A DNA stretch of 15,564 nt from Bacteroidota bacterium (GTDB taxonomy: Bacteria; Bacteroidota; Bacteroidia; Chitinophagales; Chitinophagaceae), in NCBI GenBank assembly GCA_023411775.1, contig JAEYOL010000279.1:1-15564 (forward strand), given 5' to 3'. Of the stretch, positions 1-9,000 are shown one piece after another. A program made the translations under genes and the position numbers. Every line of letters starts with the position of its first letter. Within the stretch, counting starts at the first letter, position 1. A model generated the notes under the pieces. That model saw only the letters and a program-made list of their open reading frames with translations. It was not told the DNA's origin and ran no database searches.

Positions 1-306
1 GGGCAGCTCCTGCAATTTTGCAATCGCAAGGTGCATAGCCTTGAAGGAAGCATTTAAAATATTAATATGATCGATCTCTTCATTGTCGACCGAAGCAACC
101 GCCCAGGCAATGGCTTTTTCTTCAATGAGCGGTCTCAATTCGTTGCGTTGCTCAGCGGTTAATTTTTTAGAATCGTTCAGGAGGGGATGTCGAAATTTTT
201 TCGGCAGGATAACAGCAGCCGCAAATACAGGCCCGGCAAAACAACCCCTGCCGGCCTCATCGCAGCCGGCTTCAATCAGTGTGTTTTGGTAGCGGGATTT
301 CAGCAT
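1..306 (-). CDS. rnhB: Ribonuclease HII, N-terminal part (cut by window edge)
   Basis: RNase HII cleaves the RNA strand of RNA-DNA hybrids and removes misincorporated ribonucleotides from DNA. The minus strand reads from an ATG at 306-304 and stays open for 102 codons to the window edge, so the C-terminal half is missing. The signature GCDEAGRGCFAGPV lies at about residues 14-27; D16 and E17 are the first two metal-binding acidic residues. LNDSKKLT (about residues 43-50) is a second conserved block of the family. The third and fourth catalytic acidic residues would lie beyond the edge. The gene is divergent from heme A synthase, with 137 bases between the start codons. No Shine-Dalgarno sequence is visible. 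The family call is secure; the gene's integrity cannot be judged. Confidence 0.95.
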   Translation of the reverse strand, partial: MLKSRYQNTLIEAGCDEAGRGCFAGPVFAAAVILPKKFRHPLLNDSKKLTAEQRNELRPLIEEKAIAWAVASVDNEEIDHINILNASFKAMHLAIAKLQELP

Positions 307-427
307 GGGTATATAAATAAATTCAATTTGTCGGGGTGAAACGAAAATAATCGATGTATTTGTAATAGAATGCCACGAGCGATAAATTTAATCCACAAAA
401 AATCATCCTTTTCATTTGTTGCCGGCC

Positions 428-443
428 TACCTTTGCACCCGCT
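428..443 (+). promoter_or_regulatory. Bacteroidota-type -7 box directly before ctaA
   Basis: TACCTTTG at 428-435 matches the Bacteroidota -7 consensus TAnnTTTG exactly. The ATG of heme A synthase begins at 444, eight bases after the box, so transcription would start at or within a few bases of the start codon and the mRNA would be leaderless or nearly so. No TTG lies at the usual 17-23 base spacing upstream, so the -33 element is weak or absent. A second, poorer candidate (TGTATTTG at 355-362, with TTTG at 327-330) lies further upstream. Confidence 0.5.
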
Positions 444-1523
444 ATGATCACCGATTTGAAACCTGCGCGTTCTTCACGGCCCGTAGCCATCTGGCTATTG
501 GTGGGTGTGGGCATGATCATCATACAGGTTTTACTGGGAGGGATCACCCGTCTTACAGGTTCAGGGCTTTCCATCACTGAATGGAAACCGATTATGGGCG
601 CCCTGCCTCCTATGAATGAACAGGATTGGAATATTGCGTTTGAAAAGTATAAGCAAATTGCGCAATATAAATACCTCAATTTCCACTTCACATTAGAAGA
701 TTTTAAATTCATATTCTTCTGGGAATGGTTTCACAGACTTTGGGCGAGATTGCTGGGAGTTGTTTTCCTGATCCCCTTTATCATCTTTTTAATTCAACGA
801 CGCTTTAAGCAGGAAATGGTCCGCCCGCTGATCATCCTTTTCCTCCTGGGTGCATTACAGGGACTGGTTGGCTGGATCATGGTGCAAAGCGGCCTTGAAG
901 ATTCGGAACTGGTGTATGTAAGCCATTATAAACTGGCTATACATTTTATTCTCGCGCTGGGCTTGCTGGTGTACACACTTTGGTTCGCCCTGGAATTGCT
1001 GATCCCGGAGCGGCAACTTACCCATAGTAGCTCATTAAAAAAATTCATGGGCTGGTTGACAGCCTTGCTGGTTGTACAGCTTATATATGGCGCTTTTATG
1101 GCCGGACTAAAAGCAGCAACTGCGGCGCCTACCTGGCCATCCATGAATGGCTCCTGGCTTCCTGGCGATACCAGTTCTTTCGGCGACCGTCATTTTAGTG
1201 GAATCGGTCAACTGACCGATCATCCCATCATGATTCATTTTCTTCACCGCAATATTGCTTACCTGTTAACCATACTGGTGCTTGCCTGGACCTGGCAGGC
1301 TTTTAAGGTAAGTGGTTCTCCTATTTTCCGGAAAACCCGACTCTGGCCGTTAGTACTTGTCCTGATCCAGGTAGCGCTGGGCGTGTTTACCGTTCTTCAC
1401 TCTATCAATACCCGAAACTTCCTTTGGCTCGGTGTAGCCCATCAGTTTGTAGCCATGCTGCTATTGATGTCATTTGTGTGGTTTTTATACATCATCAGAA
1501 GCAGCAAGTCCTCCCGTTCCTAA
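444..1523 (+). CDS. ctaA: Heme A synthase (COX15/CtaA family)
   Basis: This inner-membrane enzyme oxidises the C8 methyl of heme O to a formyl group, making heme A for aa3-type cytochrome oxidases. The 359 residues fit the longer COX15-type class and are dominated by hydrophobic helices, in line with the eight-helix fold of the family. The family signature GGITRLTGSGLSITEWKP spans about residues 32-49. Histidines in the expected helical positions are H97 (WFHRL), H161 and H167, H265/H268 (HFLHRN) and H333 (VAHQF); the family binds its hemes through such pairs. The gene stands alone. Its usual partner, heme O synthase (ctaB), is not in the window. The stop is TAA. A TAnnTTTG box ends eight bases before the ATG and no Shine-Dalgarno is present. 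The next gene on the same strand begins 70 bases later, probably from its own promoter. Confidence 0.95.
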   Translation: MITDLKPARSSRPVAIWLLVGVGMIIIQVLLGGITRLTGSGLSITEWKPIMGALPPMNEQDWNIAFEKYKQIAQYKYLNFHFTLEDFKFIFFWEWFHRLWARLLGVVFLIPFIIFLIQRRFKQEMVRPLIILFLLGALQGLVGWIMVQSGLEDSELVYVSHYKLAIHFILALGLLVYTLWFALELLIPERQLTHSSSLKKFMGWLTALLVVQLIYGAFMAGLKAATAAPTWPSMNGSWLPGDTSSFGDRHFSGIGQLTDHPIMIHFLHRNIAYLLTILVLAWTWQAFKVSGSPIFRKTRLWPLVLVLIQVALGVFTVLHSINTRNFLWLGVAHQFVAMLLLMSFVWFLYIIRSSKSSRS

Positions 1524-1540
1524 TTATACCGTGGCGGTAA

Positions 1541-1571
1541 TTTGCATTGCTGTCATTAAATAGTATTTTTA
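1541..1571 (+). promoter_or_regulatory. Candidate promoter of the patatin-like gene
   Basis: TTTG at 1541-1544 and TATTTTTA at 1564-1571 are separated by 19 bases, the spacing typical of Bacteroidota -33 (TTTG) and -7 (TAnnTTTG) elements. The -7 box has one mismatch (A for the final G). Transcription would begin near 1577, leaving a leader of about 17 bases before the ATG at 1594. This is a pattern match only. Confidence 0.4.
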
Positions 1572-1593
1572 AATATCATCAGCTACCGTTTTC

Positions 1594-2898
1594 ATGAAAG
1601 CATGGCTTAGAGGATTTTATTATTCGTTTCCCATACAACTGCTTTTCCTGCATTTTCGTAAATACCAGGTCTTGCTGCTCTTTTGGTTTATCCTGTTTGC
1701 AGTGGTAAATGGAAGCTTTATGCAAACCTTTGGCGCCGATTCCCTCTTCCTGGCGCCTGAGTTCCTCGACAACGTGAATTCGATCAGTGCAGCAATCGTT
1801 GGCATATCAATCGGTATGTTTATCATGAGCTGGAATATCAGCACCTTTATTTTATTCAGTAAGCATTTTAAGTTTCTTTCCGCTACAACCAATCCATTCT
1901 TAAAATACTGTATCAACAATGCGATCATACCCCTGCTTTTTATCCTTTTTTACTTTTTCAGGGCTTATGAGTTTACGCGCTACCGTGAATTGATCAGCAA
2001 TATTGAGATCCTTTTTTTAGCAGGCGGCTTTCTCAGTGGGCTTATCCTGATCCTGGCGGTTTCATTTATTTATTTCTTTCGTGCCGACCGTTCTATCCTT
2101 CGCCGAATGATGCCCGAGATCAGTGTACCCGGAGAATATCTAACGCAATTGAAACCTGCGAGGGAGATCTATCATAACGAAAGCCTGATACATGTAGAAT
2201 GGTATTTTGATTCACCGCTTCGCCTCCGACCCGTCCGGGATGTTAGGCACTACACGCCCCAGTTCGTAGAATCGCTTTTCAAGCGACATCACTTTGCGGC
2301 GATCATTTCGGTGTTTGCGGCATTCCTGTTCCTGGTGCTGATTGGATTTTTTCTAGACTCTCCTTTTTTCCAGATACCCGCCGCTGCCAGCATCACGATA
2401 TTTTTTTCCATCCTGATCGGTGTAGCCGGTGCATTTTCTTATTTCCTTCAAAGCTGGAGCATTCCCTACCTGTTGATGTTGTTGCTTGCATTAAATTTCT
2501 TTTACCAGAAAGACTGGATCGATCCACGCAATAAGGCCTATGGTCTCGACTACCAAAACAAACAAAACAGGCCACAGTATTCACGCGAAGGGTTGATGGC
2601 ACTTTGCACACCTGAAAAAGTACAGGCCGATCGGCAGAATATGATCAGGGTTCTTGAGAACTGGAAAAAGAAACAGGACAGTTCACGTCCCTTGCTTGTA
2701 TTGTTGAATACCAGTGGCGGCGGTCACCGGAGCGCCACCTTTACCTTTAGCATGCTCCAATACCTGGACAGCCTGAGCAATGGGACTATCATGAAGAAAA
2801 TATTCCTGATCAACGGCGCATCGGGGGGAATGATTGGTGCTACTTATTTCAGAGAATTGTACCTGCAAAAACTTAAGGGAAAGAATATCGACTTATAG
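1594..2898 (+). CDS. N-terminal ORF of the interrupted patatin gene
   Basis: This 434-residue ORF runs from the ATG at 1594 to the amber stop at 2896-2898. It contains all seven hydrophobic segments, the glycine-rich oxyanion loop and the nucleophile serine, but not the catalytic aspartate. If translated alone it would be an inner-membrane protein with an incomplete catalytic domain. See the spanning entry for the whole locus. Confidence 0.7.
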   Translation: MKAWLRGFYYSFPIQLLFLHFRKYQVLLLFWFILFAVVNGSFMQTFGADSLFLAPEFLDNVNSISAAIVGISIGMFIMSWNISTFILFSKHFKFLSATTNPFLKYCINNAIIPLLFILFYFFRAYEFTRYRELISNIEILFLAGGFLSGLILILAVSFIYFFRADRSILRRMMPEISVPGEYLTQLKPAREIYHNESLIHVEWYFDSPLRLRPVRDVRHYTPQFVESLFKRHHFAAIISVFAAFLFLVLIGFFLDSPFFQIPAAASITIFFSILIGVAGAFSYFLQSWSIPYLLMLLLALNFFYQKDWIDPRNKAYGLDYQNKQNRPQYSREGLMALCTPEKVQADRQNMIRVLENWKKKQDSSRPLLVLLNTSGGGHRSATFTFSMLQYLDSLSNGTIMKKIFLINGASGGMIGATYFRELYLQKLKGKNIDL

Positions 2899-2931
2899 GA
2901 CCCTAAATATGTAGAAGATATCGCCGGTGAT

Positions 2932-3834
2932 GTGTTGAATCCCGTGTTTTCTTCATTTGTGGCGAGAGACCTGATTGCGCCGGCGCAGAAATTCAGCGTA
3001 GACCAATATACTTATGTAAAAGATCGTGGATATGCTTTTGAAGAAAAGCTGAATACCAATACCAGGCGCATGCTTGACAAACAAATTGGCGATTATACGG
3101 AAGATGAAACGGCTGCCAATATTCCACTCATGTTCTACAATTCCGTTGTGACCAGGGATAGCCGCAAACTAATCATCAGTACACAACCCGTAAGCTTTAT
3201 GATGCAGGGCTGGCAGGATACTACACGCCTGCCTGTCATGGATCCCGATGTAATTGATTTTTCAGCGTTTTTCAAAAACCAGGATGCGCAAAATCTGCGA
3301 ATCCTTACTGCGATGCGAATGAATGCCACATTCCCAATCGTGCTTCCAAACGTATGGTTACCCTCTAACCCCGTGATCGACGTGATGGATGCTGGTTTGA
3401 GAGATAATTACGGACAGGAAACCTCCCTGCGTTTTCTTGAAGCTTTCGATGACTGGATCAAAGAAAATACAAGTGGTGTATTGCTGATACAGGTAAGAGA
3501 CCGCAGCCCCGGCGGTTGGGAATATCCTTATATGTCGGATGACATAACCGATCATGCCACCAAGCCATTTCTGTTATTGCAACACAACTGGTTTAAGATG
3601 ATGGAGTATTTTCAAAATGATATGCTCAGCTATTATGCCGAGCATCCGGGTCGCACCGTACATAAAGTTTTATTCCAGTACGCCTCTGACAAGGAAGAAA
3701 ATAAAGCGGCCTTGAATTTCCACCTGAGTAAAAGAGAACAAAAAGATATTATCAGCTCCGTTAATTCAGCTGCTAATGAAAAAAGTTTCCGCGAGCTCAG
3801 CAGGTTGCTTCATTTTGACTATAACTTAAAATAA
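2932..3834 (+). CDS. C-terminal ORF of the interrupted patatin gene
   Basis: This ORF is in the same frame as the preceding one and has a possible GTG start at 2932, but protein-like sequence is continuous from 2899, right after the TAG, so the GTG is probably not a real start. It encodes the second half of the patatin domain, including the DAG motif with the dyad aspartate (3388-3396). It has no signal peptide, no membrane segment and no ribosome binding site, so independent function is unlikely. It ends with TAA. Confidence 0.6.
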   Translation: MLNPVFSSFVARDLIAPAQKFSVDQYTYVKDRGYAFEEKLNTNTRRMLDKQIGDYTEDETAANIPLMFYNSVVTRDSRKLIISTQPVSFMMQGWQDTTRLPVMDPDVIDFSAFFKNQDAQNLRILTAMRMNATFPIVLPNVWLPSNPVIDVMDAGLRDNYGQETSLRFLEAFDDWIKENTSGVLLIQVRDRSPGGWEYPYMSDDITDHATKPFLLLQHNWFKMMEYFQNDMLSYYAEHPGRTVHKVLFQYASDKEENKAALNFHLSKREQKDIISSVNSAANEKSFRELSRLLHFDYNLK

Positions 3835-3860
3835 TCACCCCGTTTATCTTCAGTTGATGA

Positions 3861-4769
3861 TCAATCAGCTTCAGGACCGGGTTGTATAAGCCGGAAGCAT
3901 TTTTTTCGGATAGTTATTGCTAATTCCCCGGGTGTCTCTGCAGGATCGCCGTCAATATGCATCGGCGCCTGGTCTATGTTCTTAATTTTAATGGTGTCGG
4001 CCTGGAAATAACTGATCGGCTGGTCGAGGGAATTTTCCACTTTCTTGATCTTGCCGGCAAATACCTGCTTAACCAGATTATAAAGAAGGCTGGGCTTAGC
4101 TGCTTTTTTTACAATAACGATATCCAATAATCCATCAGCCAATAGAGCTTCGGGTGCAATGGTAAAATGGTTACCAAACTGGTTGCTGTTGGCGATGCTG
4201 ATAAAAAATGCTTCTGTCGAAAACCCTCTTCCGCCGGCTTCTACATCAAAACGATAAGGCGAAATAGAAAAAAAATTCCTGCTCACCAGGCTGGCATAGG
4301 TGGCAAAACCCCGCTTGGGTTGTTTAGCAAATTCATGCGCCACCTTTGCATCGAAACCAAGTCCGCAAAGCATACACGCGAATTGATCATTTACATAAAA
4401 TCCATCGATCGCGGATGCTTCGCCAGTAAAAACAATATCAAGCGCTTTTTCTGGACGCTTTGGAATTTTCGCTGCCAGCGCCAGGCCATTTCCGGATCCG
4501 CAGGGAATGATCCCGAAGTTTACCCGCTCATTCATCAGGCTGTTCACGACCTGGCTTACGGTGCCATCGCCACCTGCAATCACCACATCTGTAATTTTCT
4601 CTTCCAGTATGATGGGACGAAGGAAAGAATAGTCACCACTCGCAACTGAAGGAAAAATATGAAATGGAATCCCCATTTCCCGTGTTCTTTTCTGAACGTA
4701 TTCCTGGAGATCCTTCTTTGTTCTGGTACCGGCAATCGGATTAACGATATAAATTATGCGCTTCTGCAT
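3861..4769 (-). CDS. Diacylglycerol kinase-like lipid kinase (YegS/BmrU/DgkB family)
   Basis: Members of this family phosphorylate lipid substrates such as diacylglycerol with ATP, returning them to phosphatidate for phospholipid synthesis; some act on other lipids, so the substrate is not certain. The 302-residue length is typical. The N-terminal nucleotide-binding domain shows VNPIAGT at about 9-15, GGDGT at 66-70 and PCGSGNGLA at 89-97, the three hallmarks of the DAGK catalytic domain. The C-terminal beta-rich domain contains IAPEALLADGLLDIVIV and ends near HIDGDPAE, both typical of the family. It has no signal peptide and should work at the cytoplasmic face of the membrane. It lies 50 bases downstream of the FabH-like gene on the same strand with no terminator between, so the two are probably cotranscribed. 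The start is the ATG at 4769-4767; the stop is TGA. Confidence 0.9.
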   Translation of the reverse strand: MQKRIIYIVNPIAGTRTKKDLQEYVQKRTREMGIPFHIFPSVASGDYSFLRPIILEEKITDVVIAGGDGTVSQVVNSLMNERVNFGIIPCGSGNGLALAAKIPKRPEKALDIVFTGEASAIDGFYVNDQFACMLCGLGFDAKVAHEFAKQPKRGFATYASLVSRNFFSISPYRFDVEAGGRGFSTEAFFISIANSNQFGNHFTIAPEALLADGLLDIVIVKKAAKPSLLYNLVKQVFAGKIKKVENSLDQPISYFQADTIKIKNIDQAPMHIDGDPAETPGELAITIRKKCFRLIQPGPEAD

Positions 4770-4819
4770 GTAACATCTTCTATGAAAAAAATACTATGGG
4801 GGGCCAAACCTCTGCTGCG

Positions 4820-5872
4820 TTACCAACGCAAAATCGCGCTGCCCCAGGTAAACCCGCTTCCAAATGCTGCAAGGCAAACCAGGTCCCCTTCTTTGACCTT
4901 ACCCTGTTCCCAGGCTTCACAGAGTGCGATCGGTATCGACGCGGCGGTGGTGTTTCCGTACCTGTCAATATTATTATAAACCTGGTCATCCCTCAGTTTC
5001 AGCTTCTGTTGTACAAACTGCGCGATCCGCAGGTTCGCCTGGTGCGGGATAAGCAGCGTTATATCCGTTGTTTGAAGCTGATTCGTTTTGAGTGCTTCTT
5101 CAATCACTTCGGGAAATTTCACAATGGCTTTTTTAAACACAGCCGGTCCGTCCATGTATGGAAAGTTCTGGGCCTTATCGATCATGGCATGGCTCATGAA
5201 CATATCGCCCATTTCGCCCTCATTGAAATCGGCCAGCGATTCCTTTGTCCAGTGATTGGCATGCGTACCCGGATTGTACATCGCAAGTATCTCGGCGCTT
5301 TCCCCATCACTATGTAAATGTGTACTGAGTATCCCTGACTGCGAAGATTCCGGAGCAGCCTGCAGCACGACCGCGCCTGCGCCATCACCAAAGATCACTG
5401 AAATGTTGCGTCCCCTTGTACTGAAATCCAGGCCGAAAGAATGCTTTTCACTTCCCACCACCAGGATACTTTTATACATACCGGTTTTTATAAACTGGTC
5501 GGCAACACTCAGGGCATACACAAATCCACTGCACTGGTTACGTACATCGAGGGCGCCAATTTCGCTCATCTTCATTGCCCTTTGTAATAATACACCACAT
5601 CCCGGGAAATAATAGTCGGGTGATAAAGTAGCAAATATGATAAAATCGATGTCCTTAGCGGTCAGACCTGCCCTTTCGATCGCGATTTTTGCGGCTTCAA
5701 TGCCCATCGTGGTAGTCGTCTCCTCGGTGCGATGTGCATACCTTCTTTCCTTAATCCCCGTTCTTTCCTGGATCCACTCATCGCTGGTATCCATGTATTT
5801 CAACAGGTCATGATTGGTTACAACACCGGCGGGAACATACATCCCTATACCGGCAATTCGGGAGCGGTGCAT
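4820..5872 (-). CDS. fabH: 3-oxoacyl-ACP synthase III family protein (KASIII/FabH-like)
   Basis: KASIII enzymes condense an acyl-CoA with malonyl-ACP to start fatty-acid or related acyl chains. From the ATG at 5872-5870 the protein has 350 residues; the frame extends upstream only to a TTG, and family homology begins right after this ATG (SRIAGIGMYVP). The catalytic triad is visible: C114 in NQCSGF, H277 in PHQAN and N307 in NNIDRYGNTTA. GDGAGA at 162-167 is a conserved structural motif. It is about 25-30 residues longer than housekeeping FabH, mainly because of a loop at roughly 187-242 ending in NFPYMDG. It could therefore be the housekeeping enzyme or a specialised KASIII-like condensing enzyme; the symbol is tentative. 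It is divergent from tamB and probably cotranscribed with the lipid kinase downstream. The stop is TAA. Confidence 0.88.
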   Translation of the reverse strand: MHRSRIAGIGMYVPAGVVTNHDLLKYMDTSDEWIQERTGIKERRYAHRTEETTTTMGIEAAKIAIERAGLTAKDIDFIIFATLSPDYYFPGCGVLLQRAMKMSEIGALDVRNQCSGFVYALSVADQFIKTGMYKSILVVGSEKHSFGLDFSTRGRNISVIFGDGAGAVVLQAAPESSQSGILSTHLHSDGESAEILAMYNPGTHANHWTKESLADFNEGEMGDMFMSHAMIDKAQNFPYMDGPAVFKKAIVKFPEVIEEALKTNQLQTTDITLLIPHQANLRIAQFVQQKLKLRDDQVYNNIDRYGNTTAASIPIALCEAWEQGKVKEGDLVCLAAFGSGFTWGSAILRW

Positions 5873-5963
5873 AGCAATCTTATTTTCAGCAAGATAATGA
5901 ATAGGCGTCAAGCGCGTTTCCAAATCCTGTCCAAAAGGAATATAGCACGATATTTTCTAACTA

Positions 5964-5971
5964 TACCTTTA
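5964..5971 (+). promoter_or_regulatory. Possible -7 box upstream of tamB
   Basis: TACCTTTA at 5964-5971 differs from TAnnTTTG at one position and resembles the box before ctaA. It would give a leader of about 30 bases before the tamB ATG at 6009. No TTTG sits at the expected -33 spacing. In the 136 bases between fabH and tamB I found no matching box for the minus-strand fabH gene. Confidence 0.25.
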
Positions 5972-6008
5972 TACTCAAAGTCTACACAACTCAAGCAGTC
6001 GAAAGCCA

Positions 6009-9000
6009 ATGGAACAACAGGAAAAAAAGGCAAATGGATGGAAACGCGCAGGAAGGATCGTGCTTAAAACCTTTCTGTGGATTTTTTTCCTCATTGTACT
6101 TGTATTCCTGCTGGTACTTACACCTCCCGTACAAAACTTTATTCGAAAGAAAGCGGTTGCTTACCTAGAAAATAAACTCGACACCAGGGTTGAAGTAGGA
6201 AGGATTTATGTTGGTCTGCCACGGGATATTGTTTTAGAAAAAATCTACGTCGAGGACAGGAAAAAAGACACATTGCTTTACGGCGGCAAACTGATGGCTG
6301 ATCTAAATATCTGGAAGCTTATTACAAAAGGTGAAGTGGTATTAAAATACATCAGCCTAAACGATATAACCGCTAGGGTCAAACGTGAACTTCCGGACAC
6401 CAGCTTTAATTTCCAGTTTATCATCGATGCGTTTGCCCCTGCCAGCAGCAGCCCGGATACCAGTACCGGCGCTTCCTCAACCATCAGTCTCGGCACTATT
6501 GAGCTTAATAAGATCAGGTTACTGTATAAAGATGTGGTGACGGGTAATGACATGGAAGCATCGCTGGATCATCTATATACCCAGGTTGATAAATTTGATC
6601 CGGCGCAAATGATCTATGATGTACCCAAAACAAATATAAGCGGCCTGATCGCAAGAGTATACCAGTCTAAGCCGCTGGCAACTGCCGAGCCTGAATCAAA
6701 AGATAGTGTGGAAGCCCTGGAGCCGAGTCCATTCCAAATAAGTTTCAAAACGCTACAACTGGAAAAGATCAACCTGGATTATCGCAATGATGTTTCTTCA
6801 TTTTATACAATGTTGGATCTTGGTTCACTACAGGTAACATCCGACGCTATTGATCTCAACAAGCGGGTGATCAACCTGGATGAGGTTGCACTTAAAAATA
6901 CAGTCGCTTCCATCAGGCTTGGAAAAACGGGCTCCGCCAAAGTGGTCGAAAAAGAAGTGGAACAGGAAGTGGAAACCCAGGCAGAAGCGGGCTGGCGAAT
7001 TTTTGCAAATAACCTGGAACTGGAAAATAATAACCTCCGGTTTGACAACGATAACAGTCCGCGGGTAAATAAGGGTATGGACTATGCACACCTGGCGGCG
7101 CGTGATTTTACACTCAATGCGGAAAATGTTTTACTGGATACCGATTCAATTGCCGGCACGATCAGCAATGCTAGTTTTAAGGAACAAAGCGGATTTGTAT
7201 TAAATCAACTAAAAACAGAATTTTTATATACATCCCGCGAAGCCTACCTGCGTAATCTCTATCTCGAAACGCCGGGCACAAAATTGCAACGCGAAGCAGC
7301 TATCCGTTACTCGTCCATCGAATCACTTGCGAAGAATATCGGGAATATGGAAGTGGATCTGGATATCGAAGAAAGCAGGGTACATGTAAAAGATGTACTG
7401 GTATTCGTTCCTTCGCTGAGCCAGCAGCCAGCGTTTGCTGACCCCAACGCGGTGTGGTATATCAATAGTCGGGTTACAGGTCGTGTTGCGGACCTGAAAA
7501 TTGAAACATTACAGTTGCAAGGCCTGCAGGACACAAAGCTTGATGTATCCGGTACGATATCCGGTTTACCGGCTATGCAAAACATGGAGGCTAACCTTGC
7601 AATCCGCAATATCAACAGTTCCCGGGGAGACATAAACCGCTTTCTACCAAAAAATACCTTGCCATCAAATATTAGCCTGCCAAACCGGATCCATGCATCG
7701 GGCAACATCAGGGGCAATAGCAGCCGGATGAATACTGATCTTTCAGTGAACACCGATCTTGGTGATGCCAGCATTACCGGAAGCTTTAGTGAGTTTGATA
7801 ACCCATCGCGCATGGGTTATAATGCAAAAGTGGAAACACGGTCCCTTCAACTGGGAACTATTCTGCAAAACCAGGAAATGCTGGGACCTGTATCAGCCAC
7901 TGTCACTATAAATGGCGCCGGTACCGACCCGAAAACAGCAAATGCCATATTCAATGGTACGGTGCATTCAGCAGTCCTGAACAGATATACCTACCGTGAT
8001 CTCACGCTCGATGGCTCTATTCGCGATCAAAAGGCCAATGCTGACCTGTCTATGGTCGATCCCAATATTCATTTTGCGATCAATGCCGTGGCTGACCTGT
8101 CCGGGGAGTTCCCAAAAATAGCGGCAAGCGGCATGATCGATAGTGTGAAGCTGCAGGCACTGAATTTTACTAAAGACAAAATTATTTACCGGGGAAAGTT
8201 GCAGGCTGATTTCCCCGTCACCAATCCAGACGACCTGCAGGGAAAACTATTCCTTACCGAATCGGTATTTGTTCATGACGATCAGCGCGTCGTTTTGGAT
8301 ACCCTGCAAATCGTAGCCGCCCGTTCAGACAGTGGACGCTACCTGCAGCTTACCAGTCCCGTGATGACGGCAAGAATTGAGGGCCAGTATCAACTTACTG
8401 AACTTGGCCAGGTATTTCAGCAGGCCATTCAGCCATATTTTGCCGTTGTAAGTGATAGTTCGGTCATAAAAACACAGCCATTTGATTTTACTGTCAATGC
8501 ATATATACTCGATAACCCGGCATTGAAAGTTTTTGTCCCGGGTCTAACCCAGATTGATTCGGTTTCTATCCAGGCTCATCTTACTGATCATAGCGGATGG
8601 ACGGCTTCTGTAAAAGCTCCCAATATCGTCATGGGGCCGAACAGGCTTCGCAATCTCGATCTGCAGGCGGGCACGGAACAGGGCGCGATCCGCATGATCA
8701 CAACGATCGAAAGTCTTGCCAGCGGACCGAATATGGCCATCGACAATACAACGCTGCGCACAACAATTGCAAATAATACTGTTGACTTCGGTTTAAATAT
8801 TAAGAACGGGGACAACAAGGATATATACAATATCAATGGCCTGTTGCAACAACCCCAAAGTGGCAACTACGAGTTTGTATTAAGACAGGACAGTCTTCTT
8901 TTAAACTATGCCCAGTGGACCATCGCAAATGACAATAGGATCCTCATTACGCCGCAGGGCATCAATGCGAGAAATTTTGAGTTGAGTATAAATGGTCAGC

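Larger units (their letters stand above)
1594..3834 (+). pseudogene. Membrane-embedded patatin-like phospholipase, interrupted by in-frame TAG
   Basis: Read as one frame, this locus encodes a protein of 746 residues with one amber codon at position 435 (2896-2898). Patatin-like enzymes hydrolyse acyl chains from phospholipids with a Ser-Asp dyad. Residues about 1-310 carry seven hydrophobic segments (roughly 25-42, 63-88, 108-122, 138-162, 234-253, 260-283, 286-303), with a polar stretch of about 70 residues between the fourth and fifth. The catalytic domain follows: an oxyanion-hole motif SGGGHRS at 374-380, nucleophile S410 in GASGG (408-412), and the dyad aspartate D599 in DAG (599-601). 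The TAG falls between nucleophile and aspartate, so termination there would give an inactive protein. The codons after the TAG (DPKYVEDIAGDV) continue in the same frame without any other lesion, so the damage is recent, a sequence error, or suppressed. The gene converges on the lipid kinase with a 26-base gap and no terminator hairpin. Confidence 0.85.

Noticed and set aside
83..292. Short plus-strand frame opposite rnhB
   Set aside because: The minus strand carries the RNase HII signature; the plus frame has no features.
1526..1538. TACCG-TGG-CGGTA hairpin after ctaA as a terminator
   Set aside because: The stem is only 5 bp and is not followed by a T run.
4167..4649. 160-codon open frame opposite the lipid kinase
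   Set aside because: Shadow of the DAGK-family gene; composition is unlike a real protein and no start signal is present.
4796..5317. 173-codon open frame on the plus strand opposite fabH
   Set aside because: It lies antisense to a clear KASIII gene, has no recognisable motif or promoter, and is explained by codon bias of the true gene.
7307..7813. 168-codon open frame opposite tamB
   Set aside because: Shadow frame within the long intact tamB gene, Ser/Arg-rich with no family features.
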